Assembly: GCA_050011815.1 (NCBI GenBank)
Contig: JBEKIJ010000015.1
Coordinates: 62,001-126,000, forward strand
DNA length: 64,000 bases
Direction of reading: 5' to 3'
DNA from: Chersky-840 sp050011815
GTDB taxonomy: Bacteria; Actinomycetota; Acidimicrobiia; Acidimicrobiales; UBA8190
A model generated the notes under the pieces. The model had not been told where the DNA came from. It did not search any database and saw nothing but the letters and a program-made list of their open reading frames with translations. The position numbers and the translations under genes were made by a program. Within the stretch, counting starts at the first letter, position 1. Each line of letters opens with the position of its first letter. Of this stretch, positions 42,451-51,979 are shown in pieces.

Positions 42451-44046
42451 TCAACCGGTGGGCAGCGGTGCGAAGGGGAGGACAGACACCCAGCAGGTCC
42501 CGGGGGGAGGTCGGCCCGGGGTCGACTTGCACAGAGGCGACGGCGGCGAGTTGAGGCGTAGCTTCACGACCTGGTACTCCGTCGGGCCGTACCGCTTGTC
42601 TGGTCCATAGCTGAGGTCGGTCGACCAGGTGCCGGGGAAGGCGGTGATCTTGGACATGGCGGTGACGAAGGTACGCCGGTCGAGATCACGGCCCGCGCTC
42701 TTGGCCGCTGTGGCGAAGAGATCGATGATCTGGCACCAACCTACGATCGGGCCCTGCTCCTCGATGAAGTCGTTCATGTTGCCCGGAGGGACCTCGGGAT
42801 AGGTCTTGTGCCACAACGTCCAACAGCTGCGCACGCCGGGGTCATAGCCACCCTGGCTCTGCGGGCGGGGACTGTCGATGCCACCGAGGGTCTCGGTGGT
42901 CAACCCCTCCTGGCCGTCGAGGGCCTTGGCGTAGAGCGCCAAGAGACCGAGCGTCGACTCGATGCTCTCCTCGTAGTCGCTCAGGAGGAGCTTGGGGAAA
43001 TACTGCTGGGTGGTCTCGGCCTGGAGCACCGGGAACAAGACGTTGATGGGGATCAGGGGGATGACCGAGGTGACGCCGGCGTTGCGGAGTTGTTGGATGA
43101 CCACGGTGGACCCCGCATCCGTGGAGGCCGTGTCATCAGGAGAGGCGTCGATGCTCCGCACCAACGGGGTGATGCCGGCCTTGCGCAGGTCGGGAAGGAG
43201 ATAGTCCTCGAGAGCCACCTGGTCCGAGGCTCGGTTGCCAGCGATGATCGCCACCTTGATTCCGGGACCGATCAGACCGGCGCTGACTCCCCAGTTCACA
43301 ACCGCCTGCAGGATGACCGCCTGGTCGGGTCCGGTCCACCACAGATAGGGCGAACCCAGATCGGTCCAGTTGGTGGCCGTCGTCCACGCGCCGATGAAGG
43401 GGGTGTGGCCCTCCTGGGTGATGCAGAGCTGATTGTCCCCCGTCCAGTCTCCGAGGCCGTCCAACACAGCAAAGACGGCTGGGGATCCCTCGGTCCAGTC
43501 CTTGCACAGAGCCCGCATCGAAGACTCACTGGTCGGGTCGAAGCTGACGATGATCGGATTGATCGTCCGTCCATTGATCCCCCCGGTGTCGTTGATCTGC
43601 TTGACGAAGAGTTTGATGGCCTTCGTCTGCTCTCCGAACTCGGCATCCTGGGCGAACCCCTCCTGTCCGGCCAACGAGTTGAGCGACACCACAGGGAAGA
43701 CGACATTGATGCTCGATTTGGTCACCCCCCTGGACGAGGTGCTTGCGGTCAAGACCGAGCTCGGGCCGCCCGTGGACGCGTAGCTCGTCGTCGTCGGGCC
43801 GGCTCGATCGGGCAAGGTGGCGACGCTCGTCCCCCCCTGTCCCTGGGTGACGGCACCGGGCGCCGTGCCTCCGGCTCGGCGGGGTGACGAGGCCGGGCCC
43901 GACTCGACGGTGTAGACGGCGCCGGCGATGACCGCCAGCGCTACCGCCACGATCGCCACCTGAACGAGTGGCGACCGGCGGCGGAACCGCCGCCAGAACC
44001 GTCGCCGAAACCGATGCACAGAAGCCAAGCCGCCTGCGCTGTTCAT
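42451..44046 (-). CDS. ABC transporter substrate-binding protein (leucine-binding family), membrane-anchored
   Basis: Encodes 531 aa from the ATG at 44046 (GGGAG upstream). A basic stretch (HRFRRRFWRRFRRRS) precedes one TM helix VQVAIVAVALAVIAGAVYTV. There is no lipobox Cys, so it is probably anchored by this uncleaved helix. A Ser/Thr/Gly-rich linker of about 70 residues leads to a periplasmic-binding type I domain (INVVFPVVSLNSLAGQEGFA, then KAIKLFVKQINDTGGINGR). No permease or ATPase is adjacent, so it is an orphan; amino acid or amide binding is the family norm. Confidence 0.85.
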   Translation of the reverse strand: MNSAGGLASVHRFRRRFWRRFRRRSPLVQVAIVAVALAVIAGAVYTVESGPASSPRRAGGTAPGAVTQGQGGTSVATLPDRAGPTTTSYASTGGPSSVLTASTSSRGVTKSSINVVFPVVSLNSLAGQEGFAQDAEFGEQTKAIKLFVKQINDTGGINGRTINPIIVSFDPTSESSMRALCKDWTEGSPAVFAVLDGLGDWTGDNQLCITQEGHTPFIGAWTTATNWTDLGSPYLWWTGPDQAVILQAVVNWGVSAGLIGPGIKVAIIAGNRASDQVALEDYLLPDLRKAGITPLVRSIDASPDDTASTDAGSTVVIQQLRNAGVTSVIPLIPINVLFPVLQAETTQQYFPKLLLSDYEESIESTLGLLALYAKALDGQEGLTTETLGGIDSPRPQSQGGYDPGVRSCWTLWHKTYPEVPPGNMNDFIEEQGPIVGWCQIIDLFATAAKSAGRDLDRRTFVTAMSKITAFPGTWSTDLSYGPDKRYGPTEYQVVKLRLNSPPSPLCKSTPGRPPPGTCWVSVLPFAPLPTG

Positions 44047-44334
44047 GTGACTCCCTGGGCTCTGGACCCGACCGGGGCTAACTATGGCACGGTGCCGTAC
44101 CTTCATGCAGCGCATCCCTCCGCAGTCCACGAGACGGCCGTGCCACCAGTGACTGCGGCCACGGTCACCCACATCTGGATCCGATCGCCGGGACACGCCG
44201 GTGCGTCACACCGCGCCCGGGACGACGCGCACCGTCTCCCGTCGGTCACCCTGCGGGGTGCAGTGGAATACCGCCCCGTCGCGGCGAAGACCAGGGTCGG
44301 ACACGAGATGGCGCCCGGTTGTAACCTCCGGCCG
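44047..44334. promoter_or_regulatory. Divergent promoter region between the substrate-binding protein and GH4 genes
   Basis: 288 bp without a gene; both flanking genes must be transcribed outward from here. No clear operator. An in-frame ATG at 44308 could lengthen the GH4 protein by nine residues. Confidence 0.35.
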
Positions 44335-45630
44335 ATGGCCAAGACGGTTTTCCTCGGCGCCGGCAGCACGGTGTTCGCCCGCAACCTTCTCGGTGACATC
44401 CTGGGCCACGAGGAACTGGCCGGCTCCGAGATCGTGTTGCATGACATCGACGCCGCACGTCTGAACACTTCGGAGCTCGTGGCCCACAAGGTCTGCGACG
44501 CACTCGAGGCGCCCGCCAAGATCACCGCTACCACCGATCGCCGTGCCGCATTGGACGGCGCCGACTACGCGATCAACATGATCCAAGTTGGCGGCTACGA
44601 GCCCTGCACCGTCACAGACTTCGAGATACCGAAGCGCTTCGGCCTCCGCCAGACGATCGGCGACACACTCGGCATCGGCGGCATCATGCGCGGCCTGCGC
44701 ACGATCCCGGTGCTCCTTTCGATGTGCGCGGATATGGAAGAGCTGTGCCCCGACGTGTGGTTCCTCAACTACACCAACCCCATGGCGATCAACTGCCGAG
44801 CGATCAACCGAGCGAGCCGGATTCGCACAGTGGGTCTGTGCCACAGCGTGCAGGGCACCGCGTTCGAGCTCTCCGGGGACCTCGGCATCGCCTATGGCGA
44901 GATCGACTATCTCGCCGCAGGGATCAATCACATGGCCTTCTACCTCCGGTTCGAGCGAGACGGCGAGGACCTCTACCCCCGTTTGCGAGCGCTGGCCGAG
45001 TCGGGCCGGGTACCCGAAGACAATCGCGTGCGCTACGAAGTGCTGCGCCGGCTCGGCTACTTCGTGACCGAGTCAAGCGAGCACTTCGCCGAGTACGTTC
45101 CGTGGTTCATCAAGCGCGACCGGCCCGACCTCGTCGATCGCTTCAACATCCCGCTCGATGAGTATCCGAGGCGCTGCATCGCCCAGATCGCCCACTGGGA
45201 GGCCGAGCGGGAGCGTCTCGAGGGGGACGGCATCATCGAGGTCTACCCGAGCTTCGAGTATGCGGCGACGATTATTCGGAGCATCGAAACGGGCCGGCCG
45301 CGGGTGATCTACGGCAACGTTGCCAACGAAGGGCTGATCGACAATCTCCCGCGTAGTTGCACGGTCGAGGTGCCATGTCTCGTGGACGGTAACGGCGTGC
45401 AGCCGACCCGGATCGGCGCCCTGCCCCCGCAGATCGCCGCCCTCATCAGGACCAACGTGAACGTCCAGGAACTGACGGTCGAGGCGGCACTGACCGGGCG
45501 GCTCGACCACGTGTACCACGCCGCCATGCTCGACCCTCACACCGCGGCCGAGCTCGACCTCGATCAGGTGACCGAAATGGTCGATGCGTTGCTACTGGCT
45601 CACGGCGACTGGATCCCGGACTTCACGTAG
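44335..45630 (+). CDS. Glycoside hydrolase family 4 (alpha-galactosidase-like, NAD+/Mn2+-dependent)
   Basis: Encodes 431 aa. NAD+-binding start KTVFLGAGSTVFARNLLGDI; YAINMIQVGGYEPCTVTDFE; LGIGGIMRGLRTIPVL; NYTNPMAINC; and metal ligands Cys and His in GLCHSVQGT and GINHMAFYL. GH4 enzymes use a redox-assisted elimination and act in the cytoplasm. The pattern is closest to the MelA/alpha-galactosidase branch rather than 6-phospho-glycosidases, but specificity is inferred. No phosphotransferase genes lie nearby, consistent with unphosphorylated substrate. Confidence 0.93.
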   Translation: MAKTVFLGAGSTVFARNLLGDILGHEELAGSEIVLHDIDAARLNTSELVAHKVCDALEAPAKITATTDRRAALDGADYAINMIQVGGYEPCTVTDFEIPKRFGLRQTIGDTLGIGGIMRGLRTIPVLLSMCADMEELCPDVWFLNYTNPMAINCRAINRASRIRTVGLCHSVQGTAFELSGDLGIAYGEIDYLAAGINHMAFYLRFERDGEDLYPRLRALAESGRVPEDNRVRYEVLRRLGYFVTESSEHFAEYVPWFIKRDRPDLVDRFNIPLDEYPRRCIAQIAHWEAERERLEGDGIIEVYPSFEYAATIIRSIETGRPRVIYGNVANEGLIDNLPRSCTVEVPCLVDGNGVQPTRIGALPPQIAALIRTNVNVQELTVEAALTGRLDHVYHAAMLDPHTAAELDLDQVTEMVDALLLAHGDWIPDFT

Positions 45631-45689
45631 AACGCTGATAGCGCAGAGGCGTGGGAGAGGAATGCCTTCGCGCCTGAGCGGCCCTCAGG

Positions 45690-45926
45690 TCAATCTCCAG
45701 GCGGGGGATCCCAACCCCGAGTGGTCCACTCCGGCGTGTTCTCTTCGAGCTTCTCGACCCGATGATGAAGGTCCACGAGGTGACCACCGATGCCATGGAT
45801 GGCCTTACTGAGGTCGGTCACCATCTCTTTCGTCAGTCGAGCTTCTCCGGAGCCGTACTTGTCCAGAGTGGTCGCGAGCTCGCGGAGTTCTTGTTCGACG
45901 GTTCGTTTCTCGGGTTTCTCTGCCAT
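45690..45926 (-). CDS. Small coiled-coil hypothetical protein
   Basis: Encodes 78 aa. The segment VEQELRELATTLDKYGSGEA and KAIHGIGGHLVDLHHRVEKL show heptad spacing, so a coiled coil or helical hairpin is likely. The C-terminus WTTRGWDPPPGD is Trp/Pro-rich. AAGGA lies 8 bases before the ATG. Convergent with the GH4 gene. No family recognised. Confidence 0.6.
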   Translation of the reverse strand: MAEKPEKRTVEQELRELATTLDKYGSGEARLTKEMVTDLSKAIHGIGGHLVDLHHRVEKLEENTPEWTTRGWDPPPGD

Positions 45927-46316
45927 GTGTCGCGTCCTTGAGTATCAAGCTTTTTGAAACGACTGGAATGCGCGAGCGCCAGGATATCCGGAAATGCGCT
46001 GTGGTGGTCGGCGCGATCGTGGTGGTGGGGCCCGCCTGCCGACCTGCGAGGGGAGGACCGGAGCCCGGGGCGCGTCGCGACCCCTGGGCAACGATGTCGG
46101 ACTCATCTCCGATCAGTCCGACCCCGGGAGGAGGCGCTTGCTCGGAACTCTCGACGGGCTTTCCCGACGTCGGGACCGTCGGTTCGGGCCGCGACCTCAC
46201 TGCGGCCCAGCCCGGGGACAGAGGTCGAAATCGAGGACCGCCAGTCCAGGAGAGCAAGGCAGCTGGCCTCGGTCGCGCCCTGCTCGGTCGATCCCGGGAC
46301 ACCTAAGATCGACACT
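45927..46316. other. Intergenic region, no gene seen
   Basis: About 390 bp without a recognisable gene. It should contain divergent promoters for the coiled-coil protein and the NTF2-like protein. TAAGAT at 46304-46309, 7 bases before the latter's ATG, would suit a leaderless transcript. Confidence 0.35.
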
Positions 46317-46724
46317 ATGGAGCACTCGCCAGAACCTCAGCGCCTCATCAATGCCAGGCAGTTCTTTCTCCATTTCTCGTTGACACACCTCGATGACGCC
46401 ACGCGACTGCTCTCGCCGAAGGTGGTCTGTACCGTGCCGGGGCAGAACGAGATCTCCGGGGTGTTCCACGGACCTGACGAGGTGAGAAGTCATCTCGCCA
46501 CGCTGGTCGAATACTCCCGCGGCACATTCGAGGTCCTCGAGTGGATGGACTGGATGGTCGGTGAGACCCACATGACTGCCCTCCAGTACGCGCAGGCCCA
46601 GCGTGGCGCCCGGATCTACCGCGGACACCACCTGTACCTTCTCGAGTCCGATTCTGACGACCTGCTGTCGGACATCAAGGTCTTCTTCGAGGATCAAGCG
46701 GCGGCGGACCGGTTCTTTTCGTAA
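46317..46724 (+). CDS. SnoaL/NTF2-like domain protein
   Basis: Encodes 135 aa from the ATG at 46317. Single alpha+beta cone fold by pattern: an N-terminal helix (RLINARQFFLHFSLTHLDDA), LLSPKVVCTVPGQNEISGVFHG, then GPDEVRSHLATLVEYSRGTF and alternating strands to the end. There is no ribosome site, but a TAAGAT -10-like hexamer sits 7 bases before the ATG, so the mRNA may be leaderless. Function unknown; such domains bind or isomerise small molecules. Confidence 0.7.
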   Translation: MEHSPEPQRLINARQFFLHFSLTHLDDATRLLSPKVVCTVPGQNEISGVFHGPDEVRSHLATLVEYSRGTFEVLEWMDWMVGETHMTALQYAQAQRGARIYRGHHLYLLESDSDDLLSDIKVFFEDQAAADRFFS

Positions 46725-46878
46725 CGCCGGGCGGTGAAACGGAGCTGCAGATCTCCGGGCGAGACCATGCGCTAGAAGCCGATACGGTGCAGGTTCTGTC
46801 GCACCAACCGACGACTGGAGTGCCGCTCCCGTCATAAGCCAGAGACGAGCTCGGCCACGATGGGCGGGAGGAGCTCAC

Positions 46879-48813
46879 ATGAGCACGACCCCAATAGCCG
46901 AATATGCCCTGCTTTCGGATCGGCACAGCGCTGCCCTGGTGAGCCGGGACGGGTCGATCGACTGGCTGTGCTTCCCCCGCTTCGACAGCCCGTCGATCTT
47001 CGGTCGCCTCCTCGGTGACGAAGCTGGCTACTGGTCGATCCGGGCCACGGACTCCACACAGGTGACTCGGCGCTACCTGGACCGCACCATGGTGTTGGAG
47101 ACCACCTTCCGCACACCGACCGGTACGGTCGCCATCACCGACGCCCTGGCCATGGGCGACGGGAACCGGGGCCATGAGCTCGGCAGGGGTGCGCCGCATC
47201 TTCTGCTGCGCCGTGCGACCTGCGTTGAAGGAGAAGTCGAGGTATCCCTCGAGTATGTCCCGCGCCCCGAATACGGCCTGGTCCATCCCCTGCTCGATGC
47301 TGTCGAGGGTGGAGTGCGCGCATTCGGGGGTGCCGACGTGCTGGTCCTGTCTTCTCCTCTGGCCCTGACCGTCGACCAGGTGGCGGTCTCAGGCCAGCTC
47401 AAGCTGCGCCGGGGCGAGAGCGCGGGCTTCGCCCTCCACCACGCCAAGCGGGCCGAGACGGGCTCGGCCCGGGCCTGGAGCCAATCCGAGATCGCCGCAC
47501 GGTTCGAAGACACCGTGTTGGCGTGGGAGTCGTGGTCGGAGCTCCACCAGGCCTACGTGGGTCCGTGGCGAGACCTGGTGCATCACAGCGGACGGGTGCT
47601 CCAGGCACTCTCCTTCGCCCCCACGGGTGCGATCTGCGCAGCGGCGACCACTTCGCTGCCCGAGGTGGTGGGCGGCGCCCGAAACTGGGACTACCGCTAC
47701 GCCTGGGTCCGGGACGCGTCCTTCACGATCGAAGCCCTGTGGGTGGCAGCTTGTCCTGACGAAGCCAATGAGTTCTTCGACTATGTGACGTCCTCGGCGG
47801 CCGGATCCCTCGACCGGGGCGGCGACCTGCAGATCATGTTCGGGATCGGCGGCGAACGGGACCTGACCGAGCGGGAGCTGCCGAACCTGGAGGGCTGGCG
47901 ACAGTCCGTCCCCGTTCGGGTCGGCAACGGTGCCTGGAACCAGCGCCAGCTCGACGTCTATGGCGAGTTGCTCAGCGCCGTGTACCGCCTCTCCGACCAG
48001 CTGTTCGACAACACCTCGCGACGGGTTGGGCCAATGGCCGACCCTGACAAGTGGGGTGCGCCGCCCGATCTGGAATCAGCCACGCGACGGTTCTTCGTGC
48101 AACTGGCCGACACCGCCGCCCAGCGCTGGCAGGAAGAGGACCAAGGGATCTGGGAGGTTCGGGGCGAGCCTCGCCATTTCTTGTACTCCAAGCTGATGTG
48201 CTGGGTAGCCCTTGACCGGGCGGTGGCCTTGGCCGACCGTCTCGGCGCCTCCGACCGCGTCGAGCCATGGAAGCAGAACCAGGACCAGATCCGTGAGGCC
48301 ATCCTGACCAGAGGCTGGAGCGACCGGGCCGGCGCATTCACCCAGTCCTTCGGATCCGATGAGCTTGACGCCTCCAGCCTGATGCTGCCCCTGGTGGGTT
48401 TCCTCCCCGCCGACGATCCCAAAGTGCTGGCCACGATCACCGCCACCGAAGAACGTCTCACCGATGAGCGAGGGCTGGTGTACCGATACCGGTCCCACGA
48501 TGGGCTCGAGGGCGCGGAAGGCACGTTCCTTCTCTGCACCTTCTGGCTGGCCCAGGCCCTGGCCCGGGCCGGACAGCCGGCTCGGGCCCGCACCGTCTTC
48601 GAACGCGCCGCCGCCTTCGTCAACGACGTCGGCCTGCTCGCCGAGGAGGTCGATCCTGTCCGGGGAGAGCTCCTGGGCAACTTCCCCCAGGCCTTCAGCC
48701 ACGTCGGGCTCGTCAACGCGGCCTGGGCCATTTCTGAGATCGAGCTGCGACAGACGCCACCCGTTGCAGGTGCCCCCGGCACGTCGGGTCCCTCGGATCG
48801 AACTCCGGCCTGA
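46879..48813 (+). CDS. Glycoside hydrolase family 15 protein (trehalase/glucoamylase-like)
   Basis: Encodes 644 aa, with GGGAGGAG before the ATG. The N-terminal beta-sandwich begins IAEYALLSDRHSAALVSRDG and contains SIDWLCFPRFDSPSIFGRLL. The (alpha/alpha)6 barrel carries GGARNWDYRYAWVRDASFTI and, near the C-terminus, LAEEVDPVRGELLGNFPQAF, where the E of EEVDP is the likely general base. This matches actinobacterial GH15 enzymes, several of which are trehalases. Cytoplasmic (no signal). Trehalose turnover is the favoured inference. Confidence 0.93.
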   Translation: MSTTPIAEYALLSDRHSAALVSRDGSIDWLCFPRFDSPSIFGRLLGDEAGYWSIRATDSTQVTRRYLDRTMVLETTFRTPTGTVAITDALAMGDGNRGHELGRGAPHLLLRRATCVEGEVEVSLEYVPRPEYGLVHPLLDAVEGGVRAFGGADVLVLSSPLALTVDQVAVSGQLKLRRGESAGFALHHAKRAETGSARAWSQSEIAARFEDTVLAWESWSELHQAYVGPWRDLVHHSGRVLQALSFAPTGAICAAATTSLPEVVGGARNWDYRYAWVRDASFTIEALWVAACPDEANEFFDYVTSSAAGSLDRGGDLQIMFGIGGERDLTERELPNLEGWRQSVPVRVGNGAWNQRQLDVYGELLSAVYRLSDQLFDNTSRRVGPMADPDKWGAPPDLESATRRFFVQLADTAAQRWQEEDQGIWEVRGEPRHFLYSKLMCWVALDRAVALADRLGASDRVEPWKQNQDQIREAILTRGWSDRAGAFTQSFGSDELDASSLMLPLVGFLPADDPKVLATITATEERLTDERGLVYRYRSHDGLEGAEGTFLLCTFWLAQALARAGQPARARTVFERAAAFVNDVGLLAEEVDPVRGELLGNFPQAFSHVGLVNAAWAISEIELRQTPPVAGAPGTSGPSDRTPA

Positions 48814-48977
48814 GGGCGACCGCCATCGCCTTCCCGATCGATCTCGCCGGTCGTCGAGATCTGCGATCGGCCCCATCTGCTCAGAAACTGGGCCTGGACT
48901 TCGACGACGAGCGGTGCGAGGGTAGTGCCCGCTCGGGCGGGGAAGTGGCCATCGGCCCTGACGGGAGGAGCTGCGTC

Positions 48978-49421
48978 GTGGACATGAAGCTCGAAGTGGT
49001 GGTGATTCCGGTGTCCGATGTCGACCGGGCCAAGCGCTTCTACGAGGCGCTCGGGTGGCGCCTGGACGCGGATTTCCCCGGTGGCGGGGGCTTCCGGGTC
49101 GTGCAGCTGACGCCGCCGGGCTCGGCGTGCTCGATCATCTTCGGCAGTGGGGTCACCTCGGCGGTACCGGGCTCGGCCGAGGGTCTACAGCTCGTGGTCA
49201 CCGACATCGAAGCGGCCCGGACCGAGCTCGTCGACCGCGGTGTCGAGGTGAGCGAGGTGTTCCATGACACCGGCGGGGTCTTCCACCACGCCGGCACTGA
49301 AGCACGCGCTTCCGGCCCGGCTCCCGAGCACAAGACCTATGGGTCCTTTGCCTCGTTCAGTGATCCGGACGGCAACGCCTGGTTTCTTCAAGAGGTGACG
49401 ACGCGCCTTCCGGGACGGTGA
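48978..49421 (+). CDS. VOC-family (glyoxalase/bleomycin-resistance fold) protein
   Basis: Encodes 147 aa from GTG at 48978, with GGGAGGAG 7 bases upstream. MKLEVVVIPVSDVDRAKRFY then LGWRLDADFPGGGGFRVVQL give the first beta-alpha-beta-beta-beta unit; LQLVVTDIEAARTELVDRGV gives the second; FASFSDPDGNAWFLQEV is the conserved end. Function unknown; related proteins bind metals and small organics. The 15-mer CATCGGCCCTGACGG sits directly upstream. Confidence 0.9.
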   Translation: MDMKLEVVVIPVSDVDRAKRFYEALGWRLDADFPGGGGFRVVQLTPPGSACSIIFGSGVTSAVPGSAEGLQLVVTDIEAARTELVDRGVEVSEVFHDTGGVFHHAGTEARASGPAPEHKTYGSFASFSDPDGNAWFLQEVTTRLPGR

Positions 49422-49476
49422 CCACACGAGCTGATACTCACCGGGCCGGCCGCTCTTAATCAGCAGGAGGTACCCG

Positions 49477-49662
49477 ATGCCAGCCACCTACGATTCCGCT
49501 GTCGACCTGGCGGCCGCTCTCCGTCGGGCCGCGGATGCCCACGGTCACCACGAAGAGGAGATCGGGCATCCCGACGCGGATTGGCCGGATTGGTACGCGC
49601 AGTTCATGATCGACGAGCAGTCCGGGCTCTCCGGTCAGGCCAGCCCTGGGGCGAGCACATGA
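49477..49662 (+). CDS. Small conserved-looking protein before the FAD oxidoreductase
   Basis: Encodes 61 aa. LAAALRRAADAHGHHEEEIG then DADWPDWYAQFMIDEQSG: a helical start and a WPDWYAxxM motif that I have seen in short actinobacterial proteins of unknown function. AGGAGG lies 6 bases before the ATG. Its stop overlaps the next gene (ATGA), so translation is coupled. Confidence 0.75.
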   Translation: MPATYDSAVDLAAALRRAADAHGHHEEEIGHPDADWPDWYAQFMIDEQSGLSGQASPGAST

Positions 49663-51002
49663 GCAGCTACGACGTCATCGTCTTGGGCGGCGGGTCGCCG
49701 GGCGAGCACTGCGCCGGCGAGTTGGCCGACGGCGGACTGCGGGTTGCCGTCGTCGAACGCCAACTAGTCGGCGGCGAGTGTTCCTACTGGGCGTGCATTC
49801 CTTCCAAGACGCTGCTGCGCCCCGGGGAGGCGGCCCAAGAGGCACGCGAGGCGGCGGCCGGCGCCCAGGTCGATGTCGAGGCGGCCCTGGCATATCGCGA
49901 CTTCATGGTCTCGAACTACTCCGATGCCGGCCAGGAGCGCTGGTTGGCGGACAAGGGGATCGACCTGCTGCGCGGCACCGGCCGGCTGGCCGGGGTGGGC
50001 GTGGTCGAAGTGGATGGTGTTCCCCATAGCGCGAGGCACATCGTCCTGGCCAACGGCTCCGACCCCGTGGTGCCCCCGATCCCCGGCCTGGCCGAGCTCG
50101 AGGGTGTCTGGTCCAACCGCGAGGTGACCGGCATGAAGGCCGTGCCACGGCGCCTGGTGATACTGGGTGGGGGGCCGGTCGGCGCCGAGATGGCCCAGGC
50201 CGTGCGCCGTCTGGGCGGCGAGGTGGCCCTGGTCGAAGGGGCGGGCCGTGTGCTCGCCCGTGAGCCCGCACCGCTGGGCGAGGCTCTGGGCCAGGTGCTG
50301 CGCAGTGACGGCGTGGAGCTGCTGCTCGGCGTCCAGGCGACGGCGGCCCGACGCGACGGCGAGGACTACGTGCTGGCCCTCGATGACGGTCGCGACGTGC
50401 GCGGCGACCACCTGCTCATCGCCACGGGCCGACGGCCCCGGGTGGACGGGATCGGCCTCGATACGGTCGGCGTCAACGCCGACCGGCACGGCATCCCGGT
50501 CGACACCCACTTGCGCGCCGGCGACGGTCTGTGGGCCATCGGCGACGTCACCGGCTTCCGGCTCCTGACCCACGTGGGGAAGTACCAGGGCGAGGTCGTC
50601 GCCGCCAACATCCTCGGCGTACCCCGTGAGGTCAACTACGAGGCTATTCCCAGCGTTGTCTACACGGACCCCCAAGCGGCGTCGGTGGGTGCCACAGAGG
50701 CGCCCTTCAGCGCCACCACTCCCCTCTCCGAGGTGGCCAAGACCGCTACCTACACCCACGCCTACGCACAATCGAACGGCTTTCTGACCCTCCTCAGCGA
50801 CGGCGACGTGGTGACCGGCGCCTACGCCTTGGGGCCCGAGGCCGGCGAATGGCTGCAGCAAGCCACATTGGCCATCCGGGCGAGAGTGCCACTCGAGGTA
50901 CTGCGCGACACCATCCAGCCTTTTCCCACCTTCTCAGAGATTTACGTCGCCACCCTCAAAGCGCTCCACCAGCAGATCGGGGCGGCGCGCCAGCCGGCCT
51001 GA
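49659..51002 (+). CDS. FAD-dependent pyridine nucleotide-disulfide oxidoreductase
   Basis: Encodes 447 aa from the ATG at 49659. FAD-binding VIVLGGGSPGEHCAGELADG, redox disulfide GGECSYWACIPSKTLLRP (the CxxxxC motif of class I enzymes), NAD(P)-binding ILGGGPVGAEMAQAVRRLGG, FAD motif LWAIGDVTGFRLLTH, and a dimerisation domain. The catalytic HxxxxE of lipoamide dehydrogenase/mercuric reductase at the C-terminus is not seen in its usual form (TIQPFPTFSE), placing it with the uncharacterised group. Redox partner unknown; the 61-aa protein may be one. Confidence 0.9.
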   Translation: MSSYDVIVLGGGSPGEHCAGELADGGLRVAVVERQLVGGECSYWACIPSKTLLRPGEAAQEAREAAAGAQVDVEAALAYRDFMVSNYSDAGQERWLADKGIDLLRGTGRLAGVGVVEVDGVPHSARHIVLANGSDPVVPPIPGLAELEGVWSNREVTGMKAVPRRLVILGGGPVGAEMAQAVRRLGGEVALVEGAGRVLAREPAPLGEALGQVLRSDGVELLLGVQATAARRDGEDYVLALDDGRDVRGDHLLIATGRRPRVDGIGLDTVGVNADRHGIPVDTHLRAGDGLWAIGDVTGFRLLTHVGKYQGEVVAANILGVPREVNYEAIPSVVYTDPQAASVGATEAPFSATTPLSEVAKTATYTHAYAQSNGFLTLLSDGDVVTGAYALGPEAGEWLQQATLAIRARVPLEVLRDTIQPFPTFSEIYVATLKALHQQIGAARQPA

Positions 51003-51188
51003 GGGTGCCTCGTTACCGGAGACGCGTCACCGCGGCGTGCCGTCCTGTCGCAAGCTCCCGACTCGCCCCGGATGAATGCCATCCTCTCGTCGCTGCTCTT
51101 GTCCCCCTGCACGAGCGTGCCCGCCACGCCGCTCACCAGGCACGTCGGTGACCCGGGGCTCACCAGCGGCTGACGATGGGGAGAGGTC

Positions 51189-51905
51189 ATGAGCAGACAA
51201 GACCGCAAGGTCGCCATCATCACGGGAGGCTCTCAGGGCATCGGCGCCGGCCTGGTCGCCGAGTACCGGCGACGGGGCTGGGCGGTCGTGGCCACCTCAC
51301 GAACAATCACGCCCGACGGCGACCCGGCTGTGCTCACCGTTGATGGGGACATTGCTGAAGCCGCCACCACCGAGCGGATCGTCAGCGGGGCACTCGGGCG
51401 CTTCGGCCGCATAGACACCCTCATCAACAATGCCGGGATCTACATCTCCAAGCCCTTCACCGACTACACCCCCGACGACTATGCAACTGTGGTGGGCGTC
51501 AATCTCACCGGATTCTTCACGCTGACCCAGCGTGTCATCGCCGAGATGCTGCCGCGAGGAGAGGGCCACATTGTCAACATCACCACGACCTTGGCCGACT
51601 ACGCCAACGCGAGCACGCCCTCGGTGCTGACCTCGCTCACCAAGGGCGGCCTGGCCTCGGCCACCAGGTCACTGGCCATCGAATACGCCTCCCGCGGCAT
51701 CCGGGTGAATGCCGTCTCCCCCGGCATCATCCAGACACCGGCACATCCGGCCGAGAGCTACGCCGGACTCGGCCCCCAGCTCCCCCCGGTGGGGCACGTG
51801 GGCCAGGTGCGCGACATCGTGGAGGGCATCCTCTTCCTAGAATCGTCGCCGTTCATTACCGGCGAGGTCCTGCACATCGACGGCGGCCAGATCGCCGGCC
51901 ACTGA
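51189..51905 (+). CDS. Short-chain dehydrogenase/reductase-fold protein lacking the catalytic Tyr
   Basis: Encodes 238 aa. Cofactor motif ITGGSQGIGAGLVAEY and NNAGIYISKPF are normal, as is the C-terminal PGIIQTPAHP and GEVLHIDGG. The active site is not: the YxxxK position reads TSLTK (T148, K152) and the Ser region reads ITTTLAD, so both Tyr and Ser are replaced by Thr. Such SDRs may bind ligand without reducing it or use another base. GGGGAGAGG precedes the ATG. Confidence 0.88.
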   Translation: MSRQDRKVAIITGGSQGIGAGLVAEYRRRGWAVVATSRTITPDGDPAVLTVDGDIAEAATTERIVSGALGRFGRIDTLINNAGIYISKPFTDYTPDDYATVVGVNLTGFFTLTQRVIAEMLPRGEGHIVNITTTLADYANASTPSVLTSLTKGGLASATRSLAIEYASRGIRVNAVSPGIIQTPAHPAESYAGLGPQLPPVGHVGQVRDIVEGILFLESSPFITGEVLHIDGGQIAGH

Positions 51906-51979
51906 CGGGTTCACCGATCCACCCTCGATCGAAACGGTCATCTCGCCTCACCGCCGGCATCTCCCCGAGGAGGACTGAC

